A DNA stretch of 32,053 bases. It comes from Methanococci archaeon. Lineage in GTDB: Archaea > AGJL01 > Methanococci > Methanococcales > Methanocaldococcaceae. The DNA lies in NCBI GenBank assembly GCA_013153845.1, contig JAADDS010000071.1, positions 1-32,053 on the forward strand. Reading direction: 5' to 3'. Positions 1 to 6,652 of this stretch are shown here, in pieces. The first letter of the stretch is position 1. The number at the start of each line of letters is the position of its first letter. Both the position numbers and the translations under genes were made by a program. Under the pieces are notes generated by a model. That model saw only the letters and a program-made list of their open reading frames with translations. It searched no databases and was not told the DNA's origin.

Positions 1-197
1 TTGAAAGGCAGTGGGTAGAGAGTAGTCCGATAGTTAAACTCAAAAAAACAAAGTTTACAAAGGAGTTGCTCTCTCTTGCGAATGAATTGGCAAGTATCTA
101 CTTAGAAAAAGATCTTGCCTCTCTAAGGGCTTTAAAATTAGCAAAGGCAATATCAGGAATAACTGAGGAAGAAAAAAGCGATCTTGATGAGTTTTAA
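1..197 (+). CDS. C-terminal end of an unidentified protein (5' truncated by window edge)
   Basis: An open frame enters from the left edge (first full codon at base 3) and ends at TAA 195-197, giving 64 residues ending in EEKSDLDEF. The visible part is rich in Leu, Lys, Glu and Ala and reads as two or three helices, with no motif I recognise. A T-rich stretch follows at about 242-275, as expected after a plus-strand gene. Codon use and composition match the neighbouring genes, so I take it as a real gene end. No function is proposed. Confidence 0.6.
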   Translation, partial: ERQWVESSPIVKLKKTKFTKELLSLANELASIYLEKDLASLRALKLAKAISGITEEEKSDLDEF

Positions 198-241
198 GCT
201 CTCACATCGATCTTTCTTCAATATTATTTTTCTCTATTTCT

Positions 242-283
242 CATTTATTTTTTAGTTTTTTAGTTTTTTGGTTTATTTAATTA
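242..283 (+). terminator. T-rich archaeal-type terminator
   Basis: Several T runs (TTTTTTAG repeated, then TTTTTTGG) lie between the end of the plus-strand gene and the convergent end of hisF. Oligo-T tracts without a hairpin are the usual archaeal termination signal. The assignment rests on composition and position only. Confidence 0.4.
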
Positions 284-1108
284 TTAAAGACGCATAGGAA
301 TACCTCTTTCAGCACAATATTCTTTTATTTCTTTTATTGTGTATTCCTTGTAATGTAAAATGCCTGCCATTAATGAAGCATCTGCCTTTCCTTCAACAAA
401 AGCTTCATAAACATGTTCTGGTTTTCCTGCTCCGCCAGAAGCGATAACTGGCAATTTAACGCTTTTTGATATTTCTCTTGTTAAAATTATATCATATCCA
501 CTTTTAGTTCCATCCTTGTCCATACTTGTCAGTAAGATCTCTCCTGCTCCTAATTCTTCAACCTTCTTAGCCCAGTTCACAGCATCAATCCCTGTCTCTT
601 TTCTCCCTCCGTAGATGTAAACTTCAAACCAGCAGTAGCCATCCTCAACTTTGAATATATTTTTCCCATCTTCTTTAATACTCTCAATTTCATCTTCTTT
701 TACATAATGCCTTTTTGCATCGATAGCAACAACAACACACTGAGAACCAAAGATCTCACTCGCTTCTTTTACTAACATGGGGTTCTTTACCGCAGATGTG
801 TTTATAGAGATCTTATCAGCCCCCGCTCTCAGGATCATCCTAAAATCCTCTATGGATTTTATCCCTCCTCCAACGGTTAGGGGTATAAAAACCTTTTCCG
901 CAGTTCTTTCTACAACATCTATTAATATGCTCCTTTTCTCTGCTGATGCAGTTATATCCAAAAATACAAGTTCATCTGCTCCTTCATTATCATAATACTG
1001 TGCTAATTCAACAGGATCTCCTGCATCTCTAAGATTTAAAAATTTTGTGCCTTTAACAACTCTTCCATCTTTAATATCCAAGCATGGGATAATTCTCTTC
1101 GTTAGCAT
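284..1108 (-). CDS. hisF: Imidazole glycerol phosphate synthase, cyclase subunit HisF
   Basis: HisF takes ammonia made by the glutaminase HisH and turns PRFAR into imidazole glycerol phosphate and AICAR, in cytosolic histidine synthesis. The 274-residue protein is a (beta-alpha)8 barrel. It opens with [15 protein letters not shown], which holds the first catalytic Asp, and has VVVAIDAKR near residue 130 with the second. Phosphate-binding glycine loops are present at VGGGI and IASGGAG. It is longer than the common bacterial form (about 250 residues) because of an insert around residues 140-165 ([13 protein letters not shown]), as I would expect for methanococcal forms. ATG 1108 follows AAGGGAT. 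No other his gene is nearby, so the pathway is scattered. Confidence 0.97.
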   Translation of the reverse strand: MLTKRIIPCLDIKDGRVVKGTKFLNLRDAGDPVELAQYYDNEGADELVFLDITASAEKRSILIDVVERTAEKVFIPLTVGGGIKSIEDFRMILRAGADKISINTSAVKNPMLVKEASEIFGSQCVVVAIDAKRHYVKEDEIESIKEDGKNIFKVEDGYCWFEVYIYGGRKETGIDAVNWAKKVEELGAGEILLTSMDKDGTKSGYDIILTREISKSVKLPVIASGGAGKPEHVYEAFVEGKADASLMAGILHYKEYTIKEIKEYCAERGIPMRL

Positions 1109-1140
1109 ACTAATCCCTTAATTTTTATTTTATTTAATTT

Positions 1141-1150
1141 TTATATTTTT
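1141..1150 (-). promoter_or_regulatory. Probable TATA box for hisF
   Basis: On the minus strand this reads AAAAATATAA, about 35-40 bases before the hisF ATG, which places a transcription start just before the ribosome binding site. The surroundings are very A+T-rich, so the exact box is uncertain. Confidence 0.35.
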
Positions 1151-1173
1151 ATCTCACTTTTTAAGGGGTTTTA

Positions 1174-1950
1174 TTACTCCCCTCTTTTTATTGTTTTTAA
1201 TACTTCTTCTTTTAATATTTCTAAAAGTAGTTTTCTGTATTCAAGGAACTCTATACTTGTTCTATCTCTTGGTCTTTCTAACTTTATTTCAACGATCTCT
1301 TTAATTCTTCCGGGCCTTGCAGTTAACACAACCACTCTATCTGAGAGGTATATTGCCTCATCTATACTGTGAGTAACAAAGAATACTGTTTTTCTATCTT
1401 TTTGCCATATTTTTAATAACTCATTTTGCAGTATATTTCTTGTTTGAGCATCCAACGCTGCAAATGGCTCGTCCATCAAGACAATTTCCGGATTATTTGC
1501 CAAAGTTCTTGCTATTGCTACTCTCTGTTGCATTCCTCCACTTAGTTGATAAGGATACGCATCCTCAAATCCTTCTAAACCAACCATTTTAATAAATTTT
1601 TTTGCTATTTTAATCCTCTCGTCTTTTGGAACTCCCCTCAGTTCTAATCCAAATGTAACGTTCTTTAAGACAGTTCTCCAGGGCATTAGAGTATATTGTT
1701 GAAAAACAACTCCTCTATCCGCTCCTGGCCCTTTAACTTCTCTTCCATCAAGTAAAACTCTCCCCTCAGTTGGGGTGTCTAAGCCAGCTATTATTCTTAA
1801 GAGAGTGGTCTTTCCACATCCGCTCGGTCCCATTACTGTTAAAAACTCATTTTCGTAAACTTCTAAGTTGATGTTTTCTAAGGCCTTAACTCTATTTCCA
1901 TTAAACTCAAAGATCTTTGATAGATTTTCAACTTTTAGTTTTACGTTCAT
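1174..1950 (-). CDS. ABC transporter ATP-binding protein (nitrate/sulfonate/taurine importer type)
   Basis: This is the ATPase of an SsuB/TauB/NrtD-type importer. It works on the inner membrane face and pairs with the permease encoded just upstream. All ABC motifs are present in order: Walker A GPSGCGKTT (41-49), Q-loop VFQQYTLMPW (82-91), signature LSGGMQQR (136-143), Walker B IVLMDEP (156-162), D-loop, and switch His in FVTHS (about 194). QQYTLMPW after the Q-loop is typical of this subfamily. At 258 residues the length is normal. It follows the permease after about 100 bases and is probably in the same operon. The substrate cannot be read from the ATPase. Confidence 0.93.
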   Translation of the reverse strand: MNVKLKVENLSKIFEFNGNRVKALENINLEVYENEFLTVMGPSGCGKTTLLRIIAGLDTPTEGRVLLDGREVKGPGADRGVVFQQYTLMPWRTVLKNVTFGLELRGVPKDERIKIAKKFIKMVGLEGFEDAYPYQLSGGMQQRVAIARTLANNPEIVLMDEPFAALDAQTRNILQNELLKIWQKDRKTVFFVTHSIDEAIYLSDRVVVLTARPGRIKEIVEIKLERPRDRTSIEFLEYRKLLLEILKEEVLKTIKRGE

Positions 1951-2053
1951 TTTATCCCTTTATGATTAATTGATTTTTGATCTATTATTTTGATTTATTA
2001 TGTGGGGAGTATTTTTTAATCCTATTTTATCATACTATTTTATCATAGTTTTA

Positions 2054-2830
2054 TTATTTCATCATCTTTCTCCATGCAAAGTATTTATCTTCAATATATC
2101 TCAGCCCCCTATCCAATATCAAACCAATTATTCCGATAATTATCATACACGCAATAACTACATCCATCCTACTGATAGAGTAGGCATACATGATCAGATA
2201 ACCTAAACCTGCATTACTTGAAGGTAGCATTTCAGCAGCTACAACACACATCCATGCAATACCTGCTCCAACCCTCAAACCTGTTAAAATACTTGGAGAT
2301 GATGCAGGAATAACTACTTTTAGAAGAATATCTCTTCCTTTAGCTCCCAATGTTAGTGCTGCCTCTATTAAAGGGGTTGGAACACTCTTAACTCCTGAGA
2401 TTGTATTTATCAATATTGGAAAAAACGCTCCAATAAATATTATAAAGATCATTGACATCTCTCCTAATCCGAACCATGCCAGAGACAGAGGAACCCAAGC
2501 TAAGGGAGGAATTGGCCTTAGCAGTTCAATTATTGTATCGAACAAGTTATTAACTGTTTTATAATGCCCCATTAATATTCCTAACGGAATAGCAACAGCA
2601 GAAGCTAAGAAAAAACCACTTAGAACTCTTTTTATACTGATCAAGGTATTGTCTATTAGATTTCCTGTTCCTAATATTCCTTGATTTGGATGAATTAAAA
2701 CATTAACAACTGCTTCAACCCTTGGAAGAATCACAGGATTGTTTACATATATTGCCAACAATTCCCATACTACAACAGCAATAACTGGCAGGGCAAGTTT
2801 TAAAGCCAAATCTTTTTCATTTATTTTCAC
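2054..2830 (-). CDS. ABC transporter permease (SsuC/TauC type)
   Basis: A 258-residue integral membrane protein of the binding-protein-dependent permease family. Hydrophobic segments lie near residues 10-27, 70-90, 105-122, 125-145, 190-205 and 225-245. The EAA loop that docks to the ATPase is clear (EAALTLGAKGRDILL, then VIPASSPSILTGL). The start is GTG at 2830, preceded by GGGGATAG; no ATG is available nearby. It is the first gene of the two-gene minus-strand unit. No periplasmic-type binding protein is encoded in the window, so the importer is either completed elsewhere or uses an unlinked receptor. Sulfonate, nitrate and taurine are family-level guesses only. Confidence 0.92.
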   Translation of the reverse strand: MKINEKDLALKLALPVIAVVVWELLAIYVNNPVILPRVEAVVNVLIHPNQGILGTGNLIDNTLISIKRVLSGFFLASAVAIPLGILMGHYKTVNNLFDTIIELLRPIPPLAWVPLSLAWFGLGEMSMIFIIFIGAFFPILINTISGVKSVPTPLIEAALTLGAKGRDILLKVVIPASSPSILTGLRVGAGIAWMCVVAAEMLPSSNAGLGYLIMYAYSISRMDVVIACMIIIGIIGLILDRGLRYIEDKYFAWRKMMK

Positions 2831-2865
2831 ACCTATCCCCTTTCTAAGATGTTATTTTGCAATCC

Positions 2866-2880
2866 CTATATAATTTTACA
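2866..2880 (-). promoter_or_regulatory. Probable TATA box for the ABC transporter unit
   Basis: The minus strand reads TGTAAAATTATATAGG about 40 bases before the GTG start of the permease, at the right distance for a short leader. The rest of the gap up to 3051 is A+T-rich with no gene. Confidence 0.4.
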
Positions 2881-3051
2881 CATATCTTTGGATACTATAA
2901 TTGCGTTTATTATTAATACCTTATTATTAACTGTTATTAATTTAGTTAACACTAACGTGTCAGTAAACAAAATCAATTAACTAAAAAATTGGTAGTTTAA
3001 TAATTCATAAAATAATAAAGTTTTAAAAGAGCATGGAGTATTTAAAATTTA

Positions 3052-4224
3052 TTATTCCCAGAGTGTTCCATTTAAATAGCTTATAACTTTGTCATTGGTT
3101 TTATTATAAATTTTTCCAATTAAAACCTTTATTTTAACTCCCTCATTGGTATCGATTTTTTTAATGTCCTTTATAACAACTAACATTTTCATCTTTCTCA
3201 TAAAATATATAAATTCATCAACATCATCTTCGCTATCAAATATCAATTCAAAATCTTCAGAAATCCTCTCTCCTTTTGAGATTCTTCGTATTGTTTCAAC
3301 CATTGGAATTAAAATTGCCTTTCCTAAATCTTCTGCTCTCTTTTTTAGATCTTCTTCGCTATCTTCAAATTCATAACTCATAAAGCCCTCTCTTACAACC
3401 CTACTAAATAAAAAATCCACACCCAAGTCAAAGAAAAAAGTAAACGCAGATCTTAGGTCTTCACATTGAGTATAGTGGGTGGTGTATTTTATTGGAGGGA
3501 CTATCATTTCAGGATCTTTCATAACAACTCCTTCTCTCTTTCTTCTGTTTAAATCATTTATTATCTCTTTTATATGAAGGTGGGCAGTATCTTTATCAAG
3601 AATGGCTAATGGCTTTACATATGGTAGGTTATACTTTTTACAAAGATTTATTCTTTCATTTATTGGAAGAGATCTATTGGATTTCCTCTCTTTTATATCA
3701 AATATGTAAAAACCTAAATTTTCATAGCCCCTTTCTACTTCTTCGTAGTAGTAAGGAGTGTAAGGATTGTTTTTTCCAATCATCTCTCCGCATAACATAT
3801 ATTTATCAAAATCATCTAAGATTTTTAAATTTAAAAATTTTTTAACTTTTTTTGTGGTAAATGGGCATATGTGCCCCCCTCTTGTTAACGCATATACTTC
3901 TCCCTCTATCTTTACAATCCTTATGTTATATCCATTCAACTTTTCTTCAACAACAACTTTATCAATAAAATGCTTTTTTATTGTAGGATAGAGGGTTATT
4001 GCTCGATAAGTTTTAGGATAACCTCTAACCACATCAAGATTTTTGTTTAAAAATATTACTGTTCCCTTCTCTATCCCCCTAAAATCTTTTTTAAATATGA
4101 GTGTTTTTACATTTTTGTATTCATCTTCTTTTAAGATTTTCTTTTTAAATGCTCTGTTCAAATCTCTTAATGAAATATTAAGCTTTTCAGCAATTTTATT
4201 TAAATCATAGGATAAAACATTCAT
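3052..4224 (-). CDS. ATP-dependent RNA ligase, archaeal Rnl3 family
   Basis: This is a nucleotidyltransferase-fold ligase that joins 5'-phosphate and 3'-hydroxyl RNA ends through a lysyl-AMP intermediate; archaeal relatives circularise RNA. Motif I is KLNG with nucleophile Lys95 in VVVEEKLNGYN. A Glu follows in CGEMIG (147), motif III is GFYIFDI (171-177), motif IV is EGVVMKD (231-237) and motif V is IKYT (245-248). The roughly 90-residue N-terminal domain and the helical C-terminal part after residue 260 fit the Rnl3 family, whose members dimerise through C-terminal elements. The length (390) is usual. ATG 4224 follows GGGGGAAAAG. It sits alone between a divergent small gene and the ABC unit. 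Confidence 0.9.
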   Translation of the reverse strand: MNVLSYDLNKIAEKLNISLRDLNRAFKKKILKEDEYKNVKTLIFKKDFRGIEKGTVIFLNKNLDVVRGYPKTYRAITLYPTIKKHFIDKVVVEEKLNGYNIRIVKIEGEVYALTRGGHICPFTTKKVKKFLNLKILDDFDKYMLCGEMIGKNNPYTPYYYEEVERGYENLGFYIFDIKERKSNRSLPINERINLCKKYNLPYVKPLAILDKDTAHLHIKEIINDLNRRKREGVVMKDPEMIVPPIKYTTHYTQCEDLRSAFTFFFDLGVDFLFSRVVREGFMSYEFEDSEEDLKKRAEDLGKAILIPMVETIRRISKGERISEDFELIFDSEDDVDEFIYFMRKMKMLVVIKDIKKIDTNEGVKIKVLIGKIYNKTNDKVISYLNGTLWE

Positions 4225-4325
4225 AACTTTTCCCCCGTGGTTTTTGACCTCGTTTAGTTGATCATTTTGGTTTTAGCACTTTGTGAATATTAGAAGATAA
4301 ACATATAAATAGAGAGTTAAAAGAA

Positions 4326-4338
4326 ATAATATTTATAT
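4326..4338 (+). promoter_or_regulatory. Probable TATA box for the small anchored-protein gene
   Basis: AATATTTATATAAATT lies about 75 bases before the ATG at 4408. A second candidate, ACATATAAATAG near 4301-4312, reads as a box on both strands and may serve the divergent RNA ligase gene. Confidence 0.35.
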
Positions 4339-4407
4339 AAATTCCGCAATAGTATATTAGGATAACTTTTTAATAGGTTGAAGAACGTTGTGTGGGGAGG
4401 AGGGGTT

Positions 4408-4887
4408 ATGGATAAATTTAAAACCATTGGGGGAATTATTGTTCTCGCAGTTGTAATACTATGCGGGTGTGTTGTAATATTTCCAAAAAAATATCCTGAC
4501 GTGTTGTATAAGGAACATGATGTAATAAAGATAGAGAATAGAACAATAAATGGTGTAAAAACTGCCATAGTTTACCAAGTAAAAACTAAGATCGGAGATA
4601 GAACTTCACCTTATGGGTTAGACGCAGAGAGTAGAAAAGATATTGGAATAATAACCTACTATGTATTTAAAAATACTGACGTGGATGAAGTCCAAATCAT
4701 CTGCTATTATGCTGGGAATGGGGGAATTCAGCCATATTATAAATTCAAAATAGATCGGAGGGATGCAGAACTTTCGGGGCTGTTAAATGCTTCGGAGAAT
4801 GAACTTCCTTCCGCCACGTTATACTGTATGGATAAGTTATTATCCTTAGGAGACCTTTGGGTTAATAAGCATCTGATTGTCAAGTAA
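4408..4887 (+). CDS. Small membrane-anchored or secreted protein, unknown function
   Basis: I do not recognise this 159-residue protein. It begins with a short charged stretch (MDKFK) and one hydrophobic segment (about residues 7-25, containing CGC). The rest is soluble-looking and probably lies outside the membrane: beta-rich with many Tyr, Lys and Asp and a YYAGNGG loop. ATG 4408 is chosen because the strong site GGGGAGGAGGGG ends two bases before it. An upstream TTG at 4378 would add ten residues and would place that site inside the gene. The Cys residues near the segment could make it lipid-linked, but there is no clear lipobox. Confidence 0.7.
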   Translation: MDKFKTIGGIIVLAVVILCGCVVIFPKKYPDVLYKEHDVIKIENRTINGVKTAIVYQVKTKIGDRTSPYGLDAESRKDIGIITYYVFKNTDVDEVQIICYYAGNGGIQPYYKFKIDRRDAELSGLLNASENELPSATLYCMDKLLSLGDLWVNKHLIVK

Positions 4888-4975
4888 TTGCTTTGAAAGT
4901 AAATTATTTGTAATATGCGTAATAATAATGATAAAAATAATCATAAATAAAAAATTAAAAGGGGAGGGGTAGATT

Positions 4976-5173
4976 ATGGTTAGAGTAGTTCCTTTAACTG
5001 ATGAGGAAAAGATGAGCATCGTTTCAGGACTGAGAAGCTCAGTTCCCGCTACAAAACTTGTAACTTTAAGAAAATTACAGGAGATTGCAGAAGTTAGGCC
5101 AGAGGCACTTATCTATTTAGACACGTATGATAAGGTAACGTTGAATGAAATCATTGCCATTAGTTATCGCTAA
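4976..5173 (+). CDS. N-terminal fragment of a HEAT-like/zinc-ribbon protein interrupted by an insertion
   Basis: The 65 residues start at ATG 4976 after AGGGGAGGGGTAG and read as amphipathic helix pairs (KLVTLRKLQEIAEVRPEALIYL) like one HEAT-type repeat. The frame stops at TAA 5171-5173, just where a palindrome-rich element begins. The frame at 5376-5804 resumes with LLNQTIEYDPDEILRREA, which continues the helical pattern naturally after VTLNEII. I read the two as halves of one ancestral gene of about 190 codons. The last residues (AISYR) may already be encoded by the element. Whether this stub makes a stable protein is unknown. Confidence 0.7.
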   Translation: MVRVVPLTDEEKMSIVSGLRSSVPATKLVTLRKLQEIAEVRPEALIYLDTYDKVTLNEIIAISYR

Positions 5174-5267
5174 GAAAGCATCGCCCTTTAGGGCGATGAT
5201 GAATTCAGATGAAAACCTAACGGTTTTCATTACTCTCCTCGCTACGCTCGGAGATAGGGGATAAGGT

Positions 5268-5277
5268 TTATATATTC
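5268..5277 (+). promoter_or_regulatory. TATA-like box inside the inserted element
   Basis: GGTTTATATATTC stands between the left hairpins and the G+C-rich right half. A start about 25 bases downstream would fall near 5298, just before the first G+C-rich hairpin, so the right half could be transcribed from within the element. Confidence 0.4.
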
Positions 5278-5297
5278 AAAAACGAATACATTCTTAT

Positions 5298-5412
5298 CGA
5301 TGGGTCGCCTGACCCGGCCCGATGACAGAACCGACCCGATGACCTCCTGGCGACAGGAGTGCAAGGGAGTTCCCTATGGAAACCTCCGCCCTTCAGGGCG
5401 GAGAGGAGGTCA
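5298..5412 (+). ncRNA. Candidate structured RNA from the right end of the element (omega/reRNA-like)
   Basis: The right half is strikingly G+C-rich for this genome. It folds into consecutive hairpins: GGGTC-GCCT-GACCC, CTCCTG with a GCGA tetraloop (GNRA type), a small GGGA/TCCC stem, and a 9-pair CTCCGCCCT/AGGGCGGAG stem next to the end. CCCGATGAC occurs twice (5318-5326 and 5335-5343), and CGACCC 5332-5337 can also pair with GGGTCG 5302-5307, giving a possible pseudoknot. TnpB-associated guide RNAs derive from this end of IS605 elements and read into the flank. Here the flank would be the disrupted gene, starting GTTTGCTAAATCAG. Being a guide RNA is inference; the folding is visible. Confidence 0.5.
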
Positions 5413-5804
5413 GTTTGCTAAATCAGACTATAGAATACGATCCTGATGAGATTCTTAGAAGGGAGGCAATGATAACTCTCGAAAAGGTTAAAAAAGCATT
5501 AGGAACGAAATTTTCTACCTTTGTTCCACTTTGCACGTCTTGCAACTCACCTATCGATTTGGGTTGGAATTTTTGCACAAATTGTGGTGCAGAGATCAAA
5601 AATATGAAATTTGAAGAAGAGATTGCAAAGTGTCCAAACTGCAACAATTACATCTCCGATTCTTGGAAACATTGTGCTCATTGCGGGGCTAAATTGAAAG
5701 AAGAGGAAGAGGCAGTGTTAAGATGTCCAAATTGTAAGCGTCCTATTCAACCAGAGTGGATAATTTGCCCTTATTGCGGTTATCGACTTAAAAGAAAACC
5801 ATGA
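5376..5804 (+). CDS. C-terminal part of the interrupted protein, with three zinc ribbons
   Basis: This frame encodes 142 residues. About 12 (METSALQGGEEV) come from the right end of the inserted element, whose GGGAG (5365-5369) and ATG 5376 look able to start translation. A helical stretch follows (13-45), then three CxxC...CxxC zinc ribbons at about 53-71, 86-104 and 117-135, each with the ending C-x2-C-G. Ribbons of this kind bind nucleic acid or protein partners; the specific role is unknown. The original gene probably began at 4976. Either the cell makes this shortened protein from the new start or the gene is dead. The ribbon Cys residues are all intact, which argues for a recent insertion or continued use. 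Confidence 0.75.
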   Translation: METSALQGGEEVSLLNQTIEYDPDEILRREAMITLEKVKKALGTKFSTFVPLCTSCNSPIDLGWNFCTNCGAEIKNMKFEEEIAKCPNCNNYISDSWKHCAHCGAKLKEEEEAVLRCPNCKRPIQPEWIICPYCGYRLKRKP

Positions 5805-5855
5805 AGGATTTATAAAAAAATAGATTTTGTTTTTAATTTAAAATGTTTTAACTAT

Positions 5856-6578
5856 CTAGATATTCAACTTTCTTCTAATCTTTTTTAAGATCTTGCTATA
5901 AAGTGTTATATTATATTTACTCCCCAAAGAGCCGTAGTGATACTTTGTCCTCCATGGATTTTGGAGTAAAGAGAATTTTAACTTTATCAATTCATCACTT
6001 TTTATTTTTAGAAATCTTAAAAACTCTTTTGGAGATAGATCAGTTGGTTTTTCAAAATCTAACTCATCAAATATAACATAGGCGTTTTCAACCTCCCAGA
6101 TAAAGTGAGCATCACTTCCGAATCCCATTGCGAAGCCATACTTCTCAGCATACTCAAGGGCCTTTAAGTTTGGAGTGATAGATCTACATCTACTATTAAA
6201 AACTTCAACAATATCTACCTGTTTTAAAAACTCCTTATCTTCCAAAATTCCAAATTTGGCTAAACTTCTTCTCCTATTTAGGTCGAAAGGGTGGGGCAAA
6301 TATATTAATCCACCCTGCTCACTAACTCTATCCAATGCCTCATAAATATCCAAGTTTGGAGGAATTTCCTCAGTCAAAAATAATCCAATAAATTCCCCTG
6401 TTTTTGTCGCTATCTCTTCTCCGGGGATTGCAAAGTCCAATTTTGTGAGTTTATTGTGATCACAAACGGCGGGGATTATGTTCTTCTTTTTACATACTTT
6501 TTTTAATAAATATATGGGGTTTAAAGAACACTTACTTACTATGGAGTGAACATGTAAATCTACTTTTGTTTCCTTCAT
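5856..6578 (-). CDS. PHP-domain metal-dependent phosphoesterase
   Basis: The polymerase-and-histidinol-phosphatase fold is recognisable from its metal ligands: DLHVHS (7-12), CDHN (39-42), Glu in PGEE (about 54), HPFD (96-99) and FGSDAH (about 165). Such proteins hydrolyse phosphoester bonds with two or three metal ions; the substrate of this branch is unknown to me. I start at ATG 6578 (240 residues) because it begins right before the first motif and follows TTTGGGGACAC. A TTG at 6590 would add only MGTQ. The C-terminus (LKKIRRKLNI) is basic. It is transcribed toward the zinc-ribbon gene, convergently. Confidence 0.88.
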   Translation of the reverse strand: MKETKVDLHVHSIVSKCSLNPIYLLKKVCKKKNIIPAVCDHNKLTKLDFAIPGEEIATKTGEFIGLFLTEEIPPNLDIYEALDRVSEQGGLIYLPHPFDLNRRRSLAKFGILEDKEFLKQVDIVEVFNSRCRSITPNLKALEYAEKYGFAMGFGSDAHFIWEVENAYVIFDELDFEKPTDLSPKEFLRFLKIKSDELIKLKFSLLQNPWRTKYHYGSLGSKYNITLYSKILKKIRRKLNI

Positions 6579-6652
6579 TTGTGTCCCCAAAGTTTATATT
6601 TTCGTTTTTAAACATTTAAGTTAAAGTTTATGTTTATTTTTCTGTTTTAATT

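Larger units (their letters stand above)
5155..5413 (+). mobile_element. Short non-autonomous element, IS200/IS605-like (palindrome-associated)
   Basis: About 240-260 bases packed with hairpins inside a gene. At the left are CATCGCCC/GGGCGATG (5179-5198) and ATGAAAACC/GGTTTTCAT (5209-5230), then CTCC..GGAG (5236-5254). A TATA-like TTTATATATT lies at 5268-5277. At the right come GGGTC/GACCC (5302-5315), CTCCTG-GCGA-CAGGAG (5344-5359), GGGA..TCCC and CTCCGCCCT/AGGGCGGAG (5384-5403), ending with GAGGAGGTCA. Subterminal hairpins with a CCCTTTAGGG-type core at both ends and no target duplication are what IS200/IS605 elements have. There is no tnpA or tnpB, so it would be mobilised only in trans. 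The exact ends are uncertain by some 15 bases, especially on the left. Confidence 0.65.

Noticed and set aside
2945-2965. TTAACACTAACGTGTCAG as a regulator palindrome
   Set aside because: The halves match poorly, and the site is over 100 bases from the nearest start.
4317-4568. Minus-strand open frame with hydrophobic and His/Pro-rich sequence
   Set aside because: It is antisense to the small anchored-protein gene, which has a strong ribosome site and sensible composition.
5174-5375. A genuine start of an unrelated zinc-ribbon gene with an ordinary promoter region
   Set aside because: The hairpins at both ends, the abrupt G+C change and the continuity of the two protein halves fit an insertion better, though this stays the main alternative.
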